This document shows positions 16,171-23,213 of a stretch of DNA of 64,000 bases, piece after piece. The DNA comes from DATHRK01 sp035465395. GTDB taxonomy: Bacteria > Gemmatimonadota > Gemmatimonadetes > Longimicrobiales > RSA9. Position 1 is the first letter of the stretch, and each line of letters starts with the position of its first letter. Under the pieces are notes generated by a model, which was given only the letters and a program-made list of their open reading frames with translations, did no database searches and had not been told where the DNA came from. The translations under genes were made by a program, and so were the position numbers. The stretch lies in assembly GCA_035465395.1 (NCBI GenBank), contig DATHRK010000051.1, positions 53,220-117,219 of the forward strand. The letters are read 5' to 3'.

Positions 16171-18021
16171 ATGGCCGACTCCGACGGGCCGGGCGCGCCG
16201 GACCGCGTGTCCACGCCGTCCATCGCGACCAGCGGATCTCCGGCTTCGGTTCTGTCGACGCGCGACTGGCCGATTCTGGCCAAGCTCCTGTCGATGGTCG
16301 GCGCCGTGCTCGTGCTGACCACGCTTCTGGTGCTCTGGATCGCCGGTCGCTCCGCGGAAGAAGGGCGCCAGATCGATCGCCTGGCCTTCCAGGAGGTCGG
16401 CGGCCTGCGGCTCGTCCTGAACATCGACCGCGACGTGTACCAGGCCGCATTGGGGCTGTCCCACGCGGCATTCGGGGACGACCCCACGCATAGAAGCGAG
16501 TGGCTCGCGTTCTACGATGAGAACATCGAGCAGACGCGGACCCGGCTCCAGGAGTATCTGGCGATCGATGCGCTGGACGCGGACCGCCGAGGGGAGGCGG
16601 AGCTGGCGGTGGCCGCGCGGGACGCCTACGCCGCCGCGGCCGACGAGGCACGTGCGCTGATCCTTCGGGAAGCCGATCCGGCGGAGATCCGCGCCGCCAT
16701 CGACTCCGCGCAGGTGCGGCTGGACGCCTTTCGCGTCCATATCGATGCGCTCGAGACCAATCACGGCGACCGCAGTAGCGGCGTGGCGGAGGCCATGCAC
16801 GCGTCCGTGAATCGGACGCGACTCGGGTCTCTCCTCGGCCTCGTCCTGGTACTCCTCACCGGCGCCGCTCTCGCGTTCCTGATCACGCGGCAGATAACCC
16901 GGCCGCTCCACCTGGCGGTGCGGCGGACCGAGCGCCTCGCGCGCGGAGACCTGACGCTCGACGCGATCGGCGAGGCCACCGAGGACGCCCTGGAGCGCCG
17001 CGACGAGGTGGGTCGTCTGGTGAGGTCGTTCAATACGATGGTCGTGGATTTCCGCGACCTGATCGCACGCATCCGCGACGTGAGCGACGACGTGGCGGGC
17101 AACGCCGGTGAGATCGCCTCGGTGGCCCACGAGTCGGCGAGCGCGGTGGTGGAGCTCGACGCCGCCATCGAGCAGATCGCGCAGGCCGCCCAGCTTCAGG
17201 CGCACCGCAGCCAGGAGGTGGCGGGCGTCGTGGGCGAAATTTCGCTCTCCACCGCCGAGGTCTCCAACGCCGCGGCCGCCCTCGCGGCCTCCGCGGAGAC
17301 CAGCGTCGCGGTCGCACGCGAGGGCAGCGCCACCGTGGAAACCGCGGTGCGTGGCATCCGCGATGTCGGCGAGCGGGTGGGCGAGACCGCGCGGGCCGTC
17401 GAGACGCTGCAGGAGCATTCCAACCGCATCGAGTCGATCGTCGAGACGATCCTGGAGATCGCCAAGCAGACCAACCTGCTGGCCATCAACGCGTCCATCG
17501 TCGCGGCGCGGGCAGGAGAGGAGGGCCGCGCGTTCGCGGTGGTTGCCGGCGAAATCCGCAAGCTCGCCGAACGGGCCTCCTCGGCGGCCGAGCAGATCGC
17601 AAGCCTCGTGGTGGACATCCGCGACGGCGTGGCGGAGTCGGTAGCGGCGATGCGCGACGAGGCCGGCCAGGTGGACACGGCGGTGCGGGAAGCCGGCCGT
17701 TCCGCCGACGTCCTGCAGCGAATCGTCGCGTCGCTCGAGGCCACCAACGCGCAGGCGCAGTCGATCTCGGGGCGCGCCAGCGAGATCGACTCCGCGGTCG
17801 CGCGCGGGCGGACGGCGGTGGACGAGCTCGCGAGCGGCGCCGAGGAGGAAGCAGCGACCGCCGAGGAGATGGCCGCGCAGAGCTCGCAGGTGGGGCAGGC
17901 CGTGCGCCGCCTCGTGAGCGCCGACGACGGCGGTGGGAACGGTCGGCGGGTCGCCTCGGTCATCGCGCTCGAGAAGACTGCGCTCGACCTCAAACAGCTC
18001 GTCGACCGCTTCCGCGTATAG
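16171..18021 (+). CDS. Methyl-accepting chemotaxis protein
   Basis: 616 residues: TM1 at about 38-60, a four-helix-bundle-type periplasmic sensor (about 60-215), TM2 at about 217-237 (LLGLVLVLLTGAALAFLI), HAMP at about 238-295, and a cytoplasmic MA signalling domain to about 600. The kinase-control hairpin is clear around EIAKQTNLLAINASIVAARA and GRAFAVVAGEIRKLAERAS. It should relay a ligand or energy signal to CheA/CheW. No che genes are nearby and no CheR-binding pentapeptide is seen at the C-terminus. It is a stand-alone gene between two hairpin terminators. Confidence 0.93.
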   Translation: MADSDGPGAPDRVSTPSIATSGSPASVLSTRDWPILAKLLSMVGAVLVLTTLLVLWIAGRSAEEGRQIDRLAFQEVGGLRLVLNIDRDVYQAALGLSHAAFGDDPTHRSEWLAFYDENIEQTRTRLQEYLAIDALDADRRGEAELAVAARDAYAAAADEARALILREADPAEIRAAIDSAQVRLDAFRVHIDALETNHGDRSSGVAEAMHASVNRTRLGSLLGLVLVLLTGAALAFLITRQITRPLHLAVRRTERLARGDLTLDAIGEATEDALERRDEVGRLVRSFNTMVVDFRDLIARIRDVSDDVAGNAGEIASVAHESASAVVELDAAIEQIAQAAQLQAHRSQEVAGVVGEISLSTAEVSNAAAALAASAETSVAVAREGSATVETAVRGIRDVGERVGETARAVETLQEHSNRIESIVETILEIAKQTNLLAINASIVAARAGEEGRAFAVVAGEIRKLAERASSAAEQIASLVVDIRDGVAESVAAMRDEAGQVDTAVREAGRSADVLQRIVASLEATNAQAQSISGRASEIDSAVARGRTAVDELASGAEEEAATAEEMAAQSSQVGQAVRRLVSADDGGGNGRRVASVIALEKTALDLKQLVDRFRV

Positions 18022-18024
18022 AAA

Positions 18025-18057
18025 GGGGGCGACGCCGCCGGCGCCGCCCCCCCGTCC
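18025..18057. terminator. Hairpin terminator between convergent genes
   Basis: A G/C-rich inverted repeat (GGGGGCG paired with CGCCCCC, with inner complementary CGCC/GGCG) directly follows the chemoreceptor stop and faces the convergent lipoprotein gene. The tail CGTCCTCG is only weakly U-rich. Confidence 0.5.
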
Positions 18058-18074
18058 TCGCCGGTTCGGGCCGC

Positions 18075-19223
18075 CTAGGCCGACAGCAGGCCGCTGATGG
18101 GCGCGAACAGCTCCTCGGCGATCAGCAGCACGTCGGTGATCGCGTCCACGATCGCCACCAGCGCCTGCACCTCCGTCGCCGTCAGCTCGCTCCCGTCCGG
18201 GCGCGTAAACTGCGGGCTCGCGGCGGTGCCAGCCACGAGGATGGCCGTGGCGCCGTTGAACGTGATCTCGCCATCGAGGGCGCCCTGCGGGCTTTCCATC
18301 ACGCTGAGGACGACCACGTCGGACCCCTCCGAGAGCGTCAGCGCGGCGCTGAGCCCGGTCGATTCCTCGGTCTGGGCGTCGAACTCCACGGCTGCGTCGA
18401 AGGCGAGCGTGAGCCCGGTGCTCTGCACGGTGAACTCGTAGTCCACCACCAGCGAGCCGCCGCCGCTCTCGGCGAACGCCAGATGCTGGGTCAGCTCGAA
18501 GTCCAACGTCTCGGAGCCGTCCGAGACGAAGCCGATGGAGGCCAGGATCACCGTCGACGTGGTCTCGGTCACGGTGAACGCGACGTCGATGAAGTAGTCG
18601 ATCAGGTCCACGGGCTCGGCGCCGGTCGTGTCGACCATGCGGATCCCGAGGCGCGTGGATGCCGCGCTGCCGTCGTCGGTAAGGTCCAGGAAGCCGACTT
18701 CCACGAGCGGCTCGACGGGCGTCCGGGTGACGGGGTTGATCGCGTAGACGATGAAGCGCACGCCGTTGGCCGGGGCGCCGGGGATGGTCTCGTCCGCGAC
18801 GTACTGGGTGCCGTTCCAGACGAACGTCAGGCCGAGCAGGTTGCTGGGGAAGATCGGCTCCGCGGAAGCGGACAGGCTCGACAGCGACGGCAGCAGCCGG
18901 GACGCCGCGGCCGCCAGCCGGTCCGCCCCGTAGGCCCCGATCGCGGCGAACCCGCCGGTGCCCGGACGAGCGGCGGCAGGAGGCATCAGCGACGCGGAGC
19001 CGCCCGCGCTCGCGAGGCCATCTGCCGCGAGAAGGAGCGTCACGATGAGGTCATCGTCCACCGTATTGAGCACGGCGTCCACGTCAGCGGCGGCCGCCAC
19101 CTCGTCGAATTCCTGCTCCGGACCGGTTCCGTCCGAAGCGCACCCCACCGCCAGGCCTCCCAGCAGGAGGGTGGTGAGGGCCAACGCGCGCGCGTCCATC
19201 CCCGCACGGGTGTAGTCGTACAT
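18075..19223 (-). CDS. Hypothetical secreted lipoprotein
   Basis: 382 residues with no family I recognise. A lipoprotein signal is evident: ALALTTLLLGGLAVGC. The mature protein is acidic, rich in Thr/Val/Ser/Asp and poor in Lys, with many predicted beta-strands (for example FAESGGGSLVVDYEFTVQS) and a Leu/Ile-rich C-terminal helix. A segment VWNGTQYVADETIPGAPANG recalls beta-sandwich surface proteins. I chose ATG 19223; an internal ATG at 19199 would give a more typical signal peptide and is equally plausible. Monocistronic by context. Probably a surface or periplasmic structural protein. Confidence 0.7.
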   Translation of the reverse strand: MYDYTRAGMDARALALTTLLLGGLAVGCASDGTGPEQEFDEVAAAADVDAVLNTVDDDLIVTLLLAADGLASAGGSASLMPPAAARPGTGGFAAIGAYGADRLAAAASRLLPSLSSLSASAEPIFPSNLLGLTFVWNGTQYVADETIPGAPANGVRFIVYAINPVTRTPVEPLVEVGFLDLTDDGSAASTRLGIRMVDTTGAEPVDLIDYFIDVAFTVTETTSTVILASIGFVSDGSETLDFELTQHLAFAESGGGSLVVDYEFTVQSTGLTLAFDAAVEFDAQTEESTGLSAALTLSEGSDVVVLSVMESPQGALDGEITFNGATAILVAGTAASPQFTRPDGSELTATEVQALVAIVDAITDVLLIAEELFAPISGLLSA

Positions 19224-19360
19224 GGCTCGTCCCAGGATTGTAGGATGACTGTCCGTCGGGGAGGGATCTGAAAGGTAGTTCCTCCGGCCGAACCGCGGTA
19301 GGATTTCGCTGCCGAACGCCGCCGCCGGGAGGATCGCGGCGCGGACTACCCTCCACGTCA

Positions 19361-19425
19361 CGGAGGCCCCCGACCTTTCCAGTCGGGAGCCTCCGATCTC
19401 GCGATACCGGCGCCCTGCGCGCCGG
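19361..19425 (-). terminator. Two hairpins downstream of the dodecin gene
   Basis: Reading on the minus strand after the dodecin stop, a 7-bp perfect stem (19407-19425, CCGGCGC / GCGCCGG) is followed by TATCGCGAG, then a 14-bp stem with one mismatch (19361-19395). The first hairpin resembles one downstream of mscS near 21725-21745. Neither has a strong T-run. Confidence 0.45.
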
Positions 19426-19434
19426 CGAGCGGCT

Positions 19435-19647
19435 TCAGTCGCGCTGGCTCTTCACGACGAACGAGATCTTGGTGTTGACCCGGTAGCCGGTGACGTTCTC
19501 TCCGTCGCAGGTCGCCTTGATGCTGGACACCCACACCTCCTTGATGTCCTTCACGGTCTCCGACGCCTCACGGACCGCGGCCTCAACGGCCTCTTCGATG
19601 GATCCGTGCGTATCGGAAATGATCTCGATGACTTTGACTACGGCCAT
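19435..19647 (-). CDS. Dodecin-family flavin-binding protein
   Basis: A 70-residue small alpha/beta protein of the dodecin family: VKVIEIISDTHGSIEEAVEA, then ASETVKDIKEVWVSS, then GYRVNTKISFVVK. Dodecins form 12-mers that bind and buffer flavins (FMN, riboflavin, lumichrome) in the cytosol. The Trp in VWVSS lies where the flavin-stacking aromatic of dodecins is found. The ATG at 19647 is preceded by GGAGGG at normal spacing. It stands alone between the unknown lipoprotein and the TlpA-CcdA operon. Confidence 0.88.
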   Translation of the reverse strand: MAVVKVIEIISDTHGSIEEAVEAAVREASETVKDIKEVWVSSIKATCDGENVTGYRVNTKISFVVKSQRD

Positions 19648-19734
19648 GCAACCCTCCGGGCGTTGAAGTGCTCGTGTTGGTGCGTCTCGCGCATGCAAGA
19701 TAGGTGCGCGCGCTCAGCCCGACCGGCGATCGAC

Positions 19735-20334
19735 TCAACGCTGCCGCACGTAAACCAGCCGATACCGGAGCGCCTCCTTCAGCTGATCGCTGTCGATACG
19801 CACGAACAACTCCAGCGTGCGGCCATCGGACGACAGCACGTAGCGGTTGAAGCGGCTGCCGTCGCTGCCGTGGAAATCCTGGAGCAGGTCGTCGCCGTCC
19901 CACGACGCGGTCACGTCGACCAGGTCGCCCTCCTTCCACTCCCAGTCGCGCAGGCCACCCGTCCAGGGGATCGTCAGATCATCGGCCTCTGTGCGCACGC
20001 GGATCGCCTCGGGGCCCGGATCGAGGGCGACCCACGCCCTGGGCTCGGTCCCGTCGCGTAGCCGGCCCCGGGCGAACGGACGCTTGTACCAGGCCAGCAA
20101 TCCGACACCGCGGTCGATCACTTCGTCGACGGAGTCCCCCGCGTCCGGATCCAGCAGGAACACCCCCTGGATCGGCGGCGCGTCGCGCGCGGCCGGCGGC
20201 GCGGGGGCGTCGGAGGTCTCCTGCGCGACGGCGTCCACGGACGCCGCGAACACGAGGCCCGCGGCGAGCGCCATGCGGCCGATCAGTCGGGCCGCGGCAT
20301 GGCGCGTTCCGGGAGCGCGATGCGGCGTCCTCAC
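19735..20334 (-). CDS. Cysteine-free secreted protein coupled to ccdA
   Basis: 199 residues, family not recognised. A signal peptide is seen at about 20-38 (MALAAGLVFAASVDAVAQ), after a basic N-terminal extension. The mature domain contains WTGGLRDWEWKEGDLVDVTA and ends in LKEALRYRLVYVRQR, which looks like a small beta-rich fold. The GTG start overlaps the ccdA stop as GTGA, so it is the third cistron of a tlpA-like/ccdA/this operon and probably translationally coupled. It contains no cysteine, so it is not itself a thiol substrate. Function unknown. Confidence 0.75.
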   Translation of the reverse strand: MRTPHRAPGTRHAAARLIGRMALAAGLVFAASVDAVAQETSDAPAPPAARDAPPIQGVFLLDPDAGDSVDEVIDRGVGLLAWYKRPFARGRLRDGTEPRAWVALDPGPEAIRVRTEADDLTIPWTGGLRDWEWKEGDLVDVTASWDGDDLLQDFHGSDGSRFNRYVLSSDGRTLELFVRIDSDQLKEALRYRLVYVRQR

Positions 20335-21074
20335 AAGAGGTCCAGCAGGAACGAGGGGGTCCACCTGGCGAACTGCGCCGACAGCACCGTGAAGCGGCCC
20401 GTCATGAGCAGGACGCCGACCAGGATCAGCATGGCTCCGGCAGCCCGGTTGACCCACGGCAGGAGATGGCGGAAGCGGGCGAACGCGCCAAGGAAGCGGT
20501 CCAGCGCCACGGTCGCGAGCAGGAACGGGATCGCCAGGCCCGCCGAGTAGACCGCCAGAAGCGCCGTCCCCTGGGCCACCGAGGACGTGGCGGCAGCAAG
20601 GGTCAGGATGCCACCCAGGACAGGTCCGATGCAGGGAGTCCACCCGGCCCCGAACGCGACTCCCACGACCACCGTGCCCGCGTACCCGGCCGGCTTGTCG
20701 GACAGGTGCACGCGCCAGTCGCGCTCCGCGCCCGGTAGGCGGAGCAACCCAATGAGCACGAGCCCGAAAACGATCAGCAGGCCGCCGCCCACTCGCTCCA
20801 GCCACACCGAGGAGCGCTGGAACGCCGCACCCAGGGCGGTCGCGGAAGCTCCCAGGGCGATGAACACGGCGCTGAAGCCGAGCACGAAGAGCGCGCCGTG
20901 GAGGAAGAGGCGGGCGCGGTCGTGGGGCGTGCGGCCGGTGCGATCCGTCAGCTCGTCGAGCCCCATGCCGGTAATGAAGGACGCGTAGCTGGGGATCAGC
21001 GGCAGGACGCAGGGCGACAGAAAACTCAGCACACCCGCCAGGAACGCGAAGCCGACACTCGGTGCCTCGATCAC
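20331..21074 (-). CDS. ccdA: CcdA-family thiol-disulfide transmembrane protein
   Basis: 247 residues, six predicted membrane helices, no signal peptide. The two functional cysteines sit in the expected LSPCVLPLIPSY (TM1) and GWTPCIGPVLGG (TM4) motifs. CcdA carries reducing equivalents from cytosolic thioredoxin across the inner membrane to periplasmic thioredoxin-like proteins, for cytochrome c maturation or disulfide repair. The GTG start overlaps the stop of the TlpA-like gene as GTGA, which fits direct handover of electrons from CcdA to that protein. Confidence 0.93.
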   Translation of the reverse strand: MIEAPSVGFAFLAGVLSFLSPCVLPLIPSYASFITGMGLDELTDRTGRTPHDRARLFLHGALFVLGFSAVFIALGASATALGAAFQRSSVWLERVGGGLLIVFGLVLIGLLRLPGAERDWRVHLSDKPAGYAGTVVVGVAFGAGWTPCIGPVLGGILTLAAATSSVAQGTALLAVYSAGLAIPFLLATVALDRFLGAFARFRHLLPWVNRAAGAMLILVGVLLMTGRFTVLSAQFARWTPSFLLDLL

Positions 21075-21640
21075 CGGCCCGCCTCCAGTGCCTCGCGGAC
21101 CGTCGCGAAGGTCGCCTCGCTGGTCGGATCGAACGATCCTATCCAGCGCTGCGCGACGACGCCGTCCCGGCCGATCAGGAAGCTCTCCGGCACGCCGATC
21201 GTGCGGAAGGTGCGGGCGACCCGCTCGTCGGGATCGTGCAACAGCTGGAACCCCACCCCGAGACCATCGGCGAAGGTCCGGATCGCCGCCTCCGCTCCGC
21301 GGGCGTCGATGCTCACGCCGAGCACGTGCAGTCCACGGCCCTCGAAACGCTCCTGGAGCTGCTGCAGCCCCGGCATCTCCCGACGGCAAGGCGCACACCA
21401 GGTGGCCCAGACGTTCAGGAGGACCACCTCTCCGCGAAAGTCCGCCAACGCGATCGTGTCGCCGGCGAGATCGGGTGCCGCGTATGCCGGCGCCGGATCC
21501 CCCACCGCGACGCGGCGGAACTCGTTCGCGTCGGCGCGGCAGGCGACGGCGGTCAAGGCCACCGCGAGTCCGACCCCCAGACGCCGGCGGATCGCCTTCG
21601 CGGCTCGTGTCGTGGCTGCTGGCAAGGACCGTGAGCTCAT
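21071..21640 (-). CDS. TlpA/ResA-like thioredoxin-fold lipoprotein
   Basis: 189 residues. A signal segment ends in LTAVAC, a probable lipobox, followed by an AhpC/TSA-type thioredoxin fold with NVWATWCAPCRREMP (redox pair CAPC), ALADFRGEVVLLNVW and the cis-Pro loop IGVPESFLIGRDG. It is a periplasmic thiol reductase kept reduced by CcdA encoded next to it. The ATG at 21640 is used; upstream in-frame sequence is low-complexity. A perfect 18-bp palindrome lies 50 nt upstream. No cytochrome c biogenesis genes are adjacent, so the client is unknown. Confidence 0.9.
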   Translation of the reverse strand: MSSRSLPAATTRAAKAIRRRLGVGLAVALTAVACRADANEFRRVAVGDPAPAYAAPDLAGDTIALADFRGEVVLLNVWATWCAPCRREMPGLQQLQERFEGRGLHVLGVSIDARGAEAAIRTFADGLGVGFQLLHDPDERVARTFRTIGVPESFLIGRDGVVAQRWIGSFDPTSEATFATVREALEAGR

Positions 21641-21689
21641 AGTGGTTGCGCCGGGCTCGTCGCGGCGCTCGGGACCATCAGGACGCGTT

Positions 21690-21707
21690 CGTGCACCGTG
21701 GTGCACG
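21690..21707. promoter_or_regulatory. Palindrome upstream of the tlpA-like operon
   Basis: CGTGCACC-GT-GGTGCACG: 8-bp arms around a 2-nt centre, 50 nt upstream of the TlpA-like start codon and 60 nt after the mscS stop. With a 2-nt centre it cannot form a good RNA hairpin loop, so a dimeric-regulator operator is more likely than a terminator. No regulator gene is adjacent. Confidence 0.4.
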
Positions 21708-21766
21708 CCGGAATCGCCTCGCAATACCGGCGCGCAGGGCGCGGGTTCCAGCCGCAAAGGGCGCGG

Positions 21767-22678
21767 TCAGGACGATGCGCGGAGCCCCGGGGCGCGTTCC
21801 AGCTCCTCTGCGAGGGCGCGTCCCCCGGACACCCCGAAGTCGAGCGTGCGGATGGGGAACGGAATCGTGATGTCGTTGGCGTCGAACGCCTCCTTGAGGC
21901 GGACGATGGCCTCGCTGCGCGCCGCCAGGTAGGCGGCCTGACCGCCGGTCGCCAGCCAGAAGGCGATCAGGAAGTTGATGGAGCTGTCCCCGAATTCCGT
22001 GTAGAAGCACACGACCTCGCGGGCTGCGTCCCGGTTCTCCACTTCCTCGACCGCGGCGATCGCGATCTCACGGGCGCGCGTCAGGTCGTCGCCGTAGGAA
22101 ACGCCGAGCGGAATGTCGACGCGCCGTTGCCCGCTTTGCGAGTAGTTCACCAGCGGGTTCTGGAAGACCTCGGCGTTGGGAATACGAACGATCTGGCCCT
22201 GGAACGTCCGGACGACGGTCGCCCGCAGATCGACCGTGTCGACGACGCCCATGTAGCCGTTGCTCTCGATGAGGTGCCCATCGGTGAAGGGCCGCCGCAC
22301 CGAGATCAGAATTCCTGCGATGAAGTTCGCCGCGATGTCCTGGAAGGCGAAGCCGAGGGCCAGACCCAGGATGCCGACGCCGGCGAGCATCGACGTGACG
22401 GTCTTGTCCAGCTCCAGGATGCCCAGCGCGACGAAGAGCCCGGCCGCGAGCACCGCCAGATAGAGGGCGCGGGTGATCAGGTTCTTGACGGGGCCGTGCG
22501 TCGAGACGCGGTCGAGGAGGCGATCGGCGGTCCGGCGCGCGACCTTCGCGACGAGCCAGAACACGACCAGCACGACCGTGGCTGCGATGAAGTTGGGCAG
22601 GTGCGTGATGATGGCCTCGACCCAGCCCTGGACCTTGTCCCAGCTCTCCTGTAACGCGTCGTTCAGATCGACCGGCAT
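21767..22678 (-). CDS. mscS: Small-conductance mechanosensitive channel MscS
   Basis: 303 residues, three N-terminal membrane helices; the pore-lining TM3 is GVGILGLALGFAFQDIAANF, with the Gly/Ala packing and the FQD end typical of MscS. The beta domain follows (VDTVDLRATVVRTFQGQIVRIPNAEVFQNPLVNYS) and then the C-terminal cage domain. It opens on membrane tension to release solutes on hypo-osmotic shock. Length is close to E. coli MscS (286). Monocistronic by spacing: 126 nt to the next minus-strand gene, 194 nt or more upstream. Confidence 0.93.
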   Translation of the reverse strand: MPVDLNDALQESWDKVQGWVEAIITHLPNFIAATVVLVVFWLVAKVARRTADRLLDRVSTHGPVKNLITRALYLAVLAAGLFVALGILELDKTVTSMLAGVGILGLALGFAFQDIAANFIAGILISVRRPFTDGHLIESNGYMGVVDTVDLRATVVRTFQGQIVRIPNAEVFQNPLVNYSQSGQRRVDIPLGVSYGDDLTRAREIAIAAVEEVENRDAAREVVCFYTEFGDSSINFLIAFWLATGGQAAYLAARSEAIVRLKEAFDANDITIPFPIRTLDFGVSGGRALAEELERAPGLRASS

Positions 22679-22872
22679 GCGCCCTCCGTTGTCCGGCGAG
22701 ATCCGGGAGCCCGCCGACCCTCACCACACGGCGGCGCGGCCGTACTCCTCGGATGTCTGTTTGTCGCGGGTGCTGATGATTCGCCCGATGCGGGGCGGCG
22801 CAGGGGCCATGCCGACGGTCGGACACGGCGTCGTGGACCACCGGGCCGACAAGCTCCGAAAGCGTCGCTCCC
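22679..22872. other. Gene-free spacer upstream of mscS
   Basis: 194 bp between mscS and the end of the start-less coding frame at 22873. I see no coding signal or RNA gene; it probably holds the mscS promoter. Confidence 0.4.
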
Positions 22873-23213
22873 TCAGCGCTCCGAGGGCTCCGCCACGGAG
22901 ACCCGCCGCCCCCGGAGCGTGCGGTGCGGAAGCTCGAGCTCGACCCGGCCGGATGCCGTCCGGTGAAGACGGACCGGCTCGGTGGCGAGTCGGAAATGCG
23001 CTCCGGCACAGGCGTCGGGGGCCGTGCCGGCGCAACGCAGCGTCACCGGCGCCGGATAGACGGAACCGCCGATTCCGTAGAGCTCGCCGTCTTCCAGCCA
23101 GTGCAGTCGGCGAACCTGCGTGCTGCCGTCGCCGAATCGGAACCGCAGCCAGGTCGCGCGGGGCGATCCGTACCACGTGGGAGCCCCGGGGCGGCAAGCC
23201 GCACGCGGCTCAC
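22873..23213 (-). pseudogene. Start-less coding frame downstream of the M56 gene (frameshifted gene or missed extension)
   Basis: A minus-strand frame ending in TGA at 22873 reads as a convincing protein for about 100 codons: WYGSPRATWLRFRFGDGS, VRRLHWLEDGELYGIGGS, HFRLATEPVRLHRTASG, VELELPHRTLRGRRVS. Third codon positions are strongly G/C, as in real genes here. No ATG, GTG or TTG stands at a sensible place in this frame: the frame stays open back into the M56 gene, in a different phase from it. A GTG at 23213 overlaps the M56 stop (GTGA) but is in yet another frame. The best reading is a small third cistron starting at that GTG and broken by a frameshift before about 23170, or an assembly error. 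I recognise no family. Confidence 0.45.
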
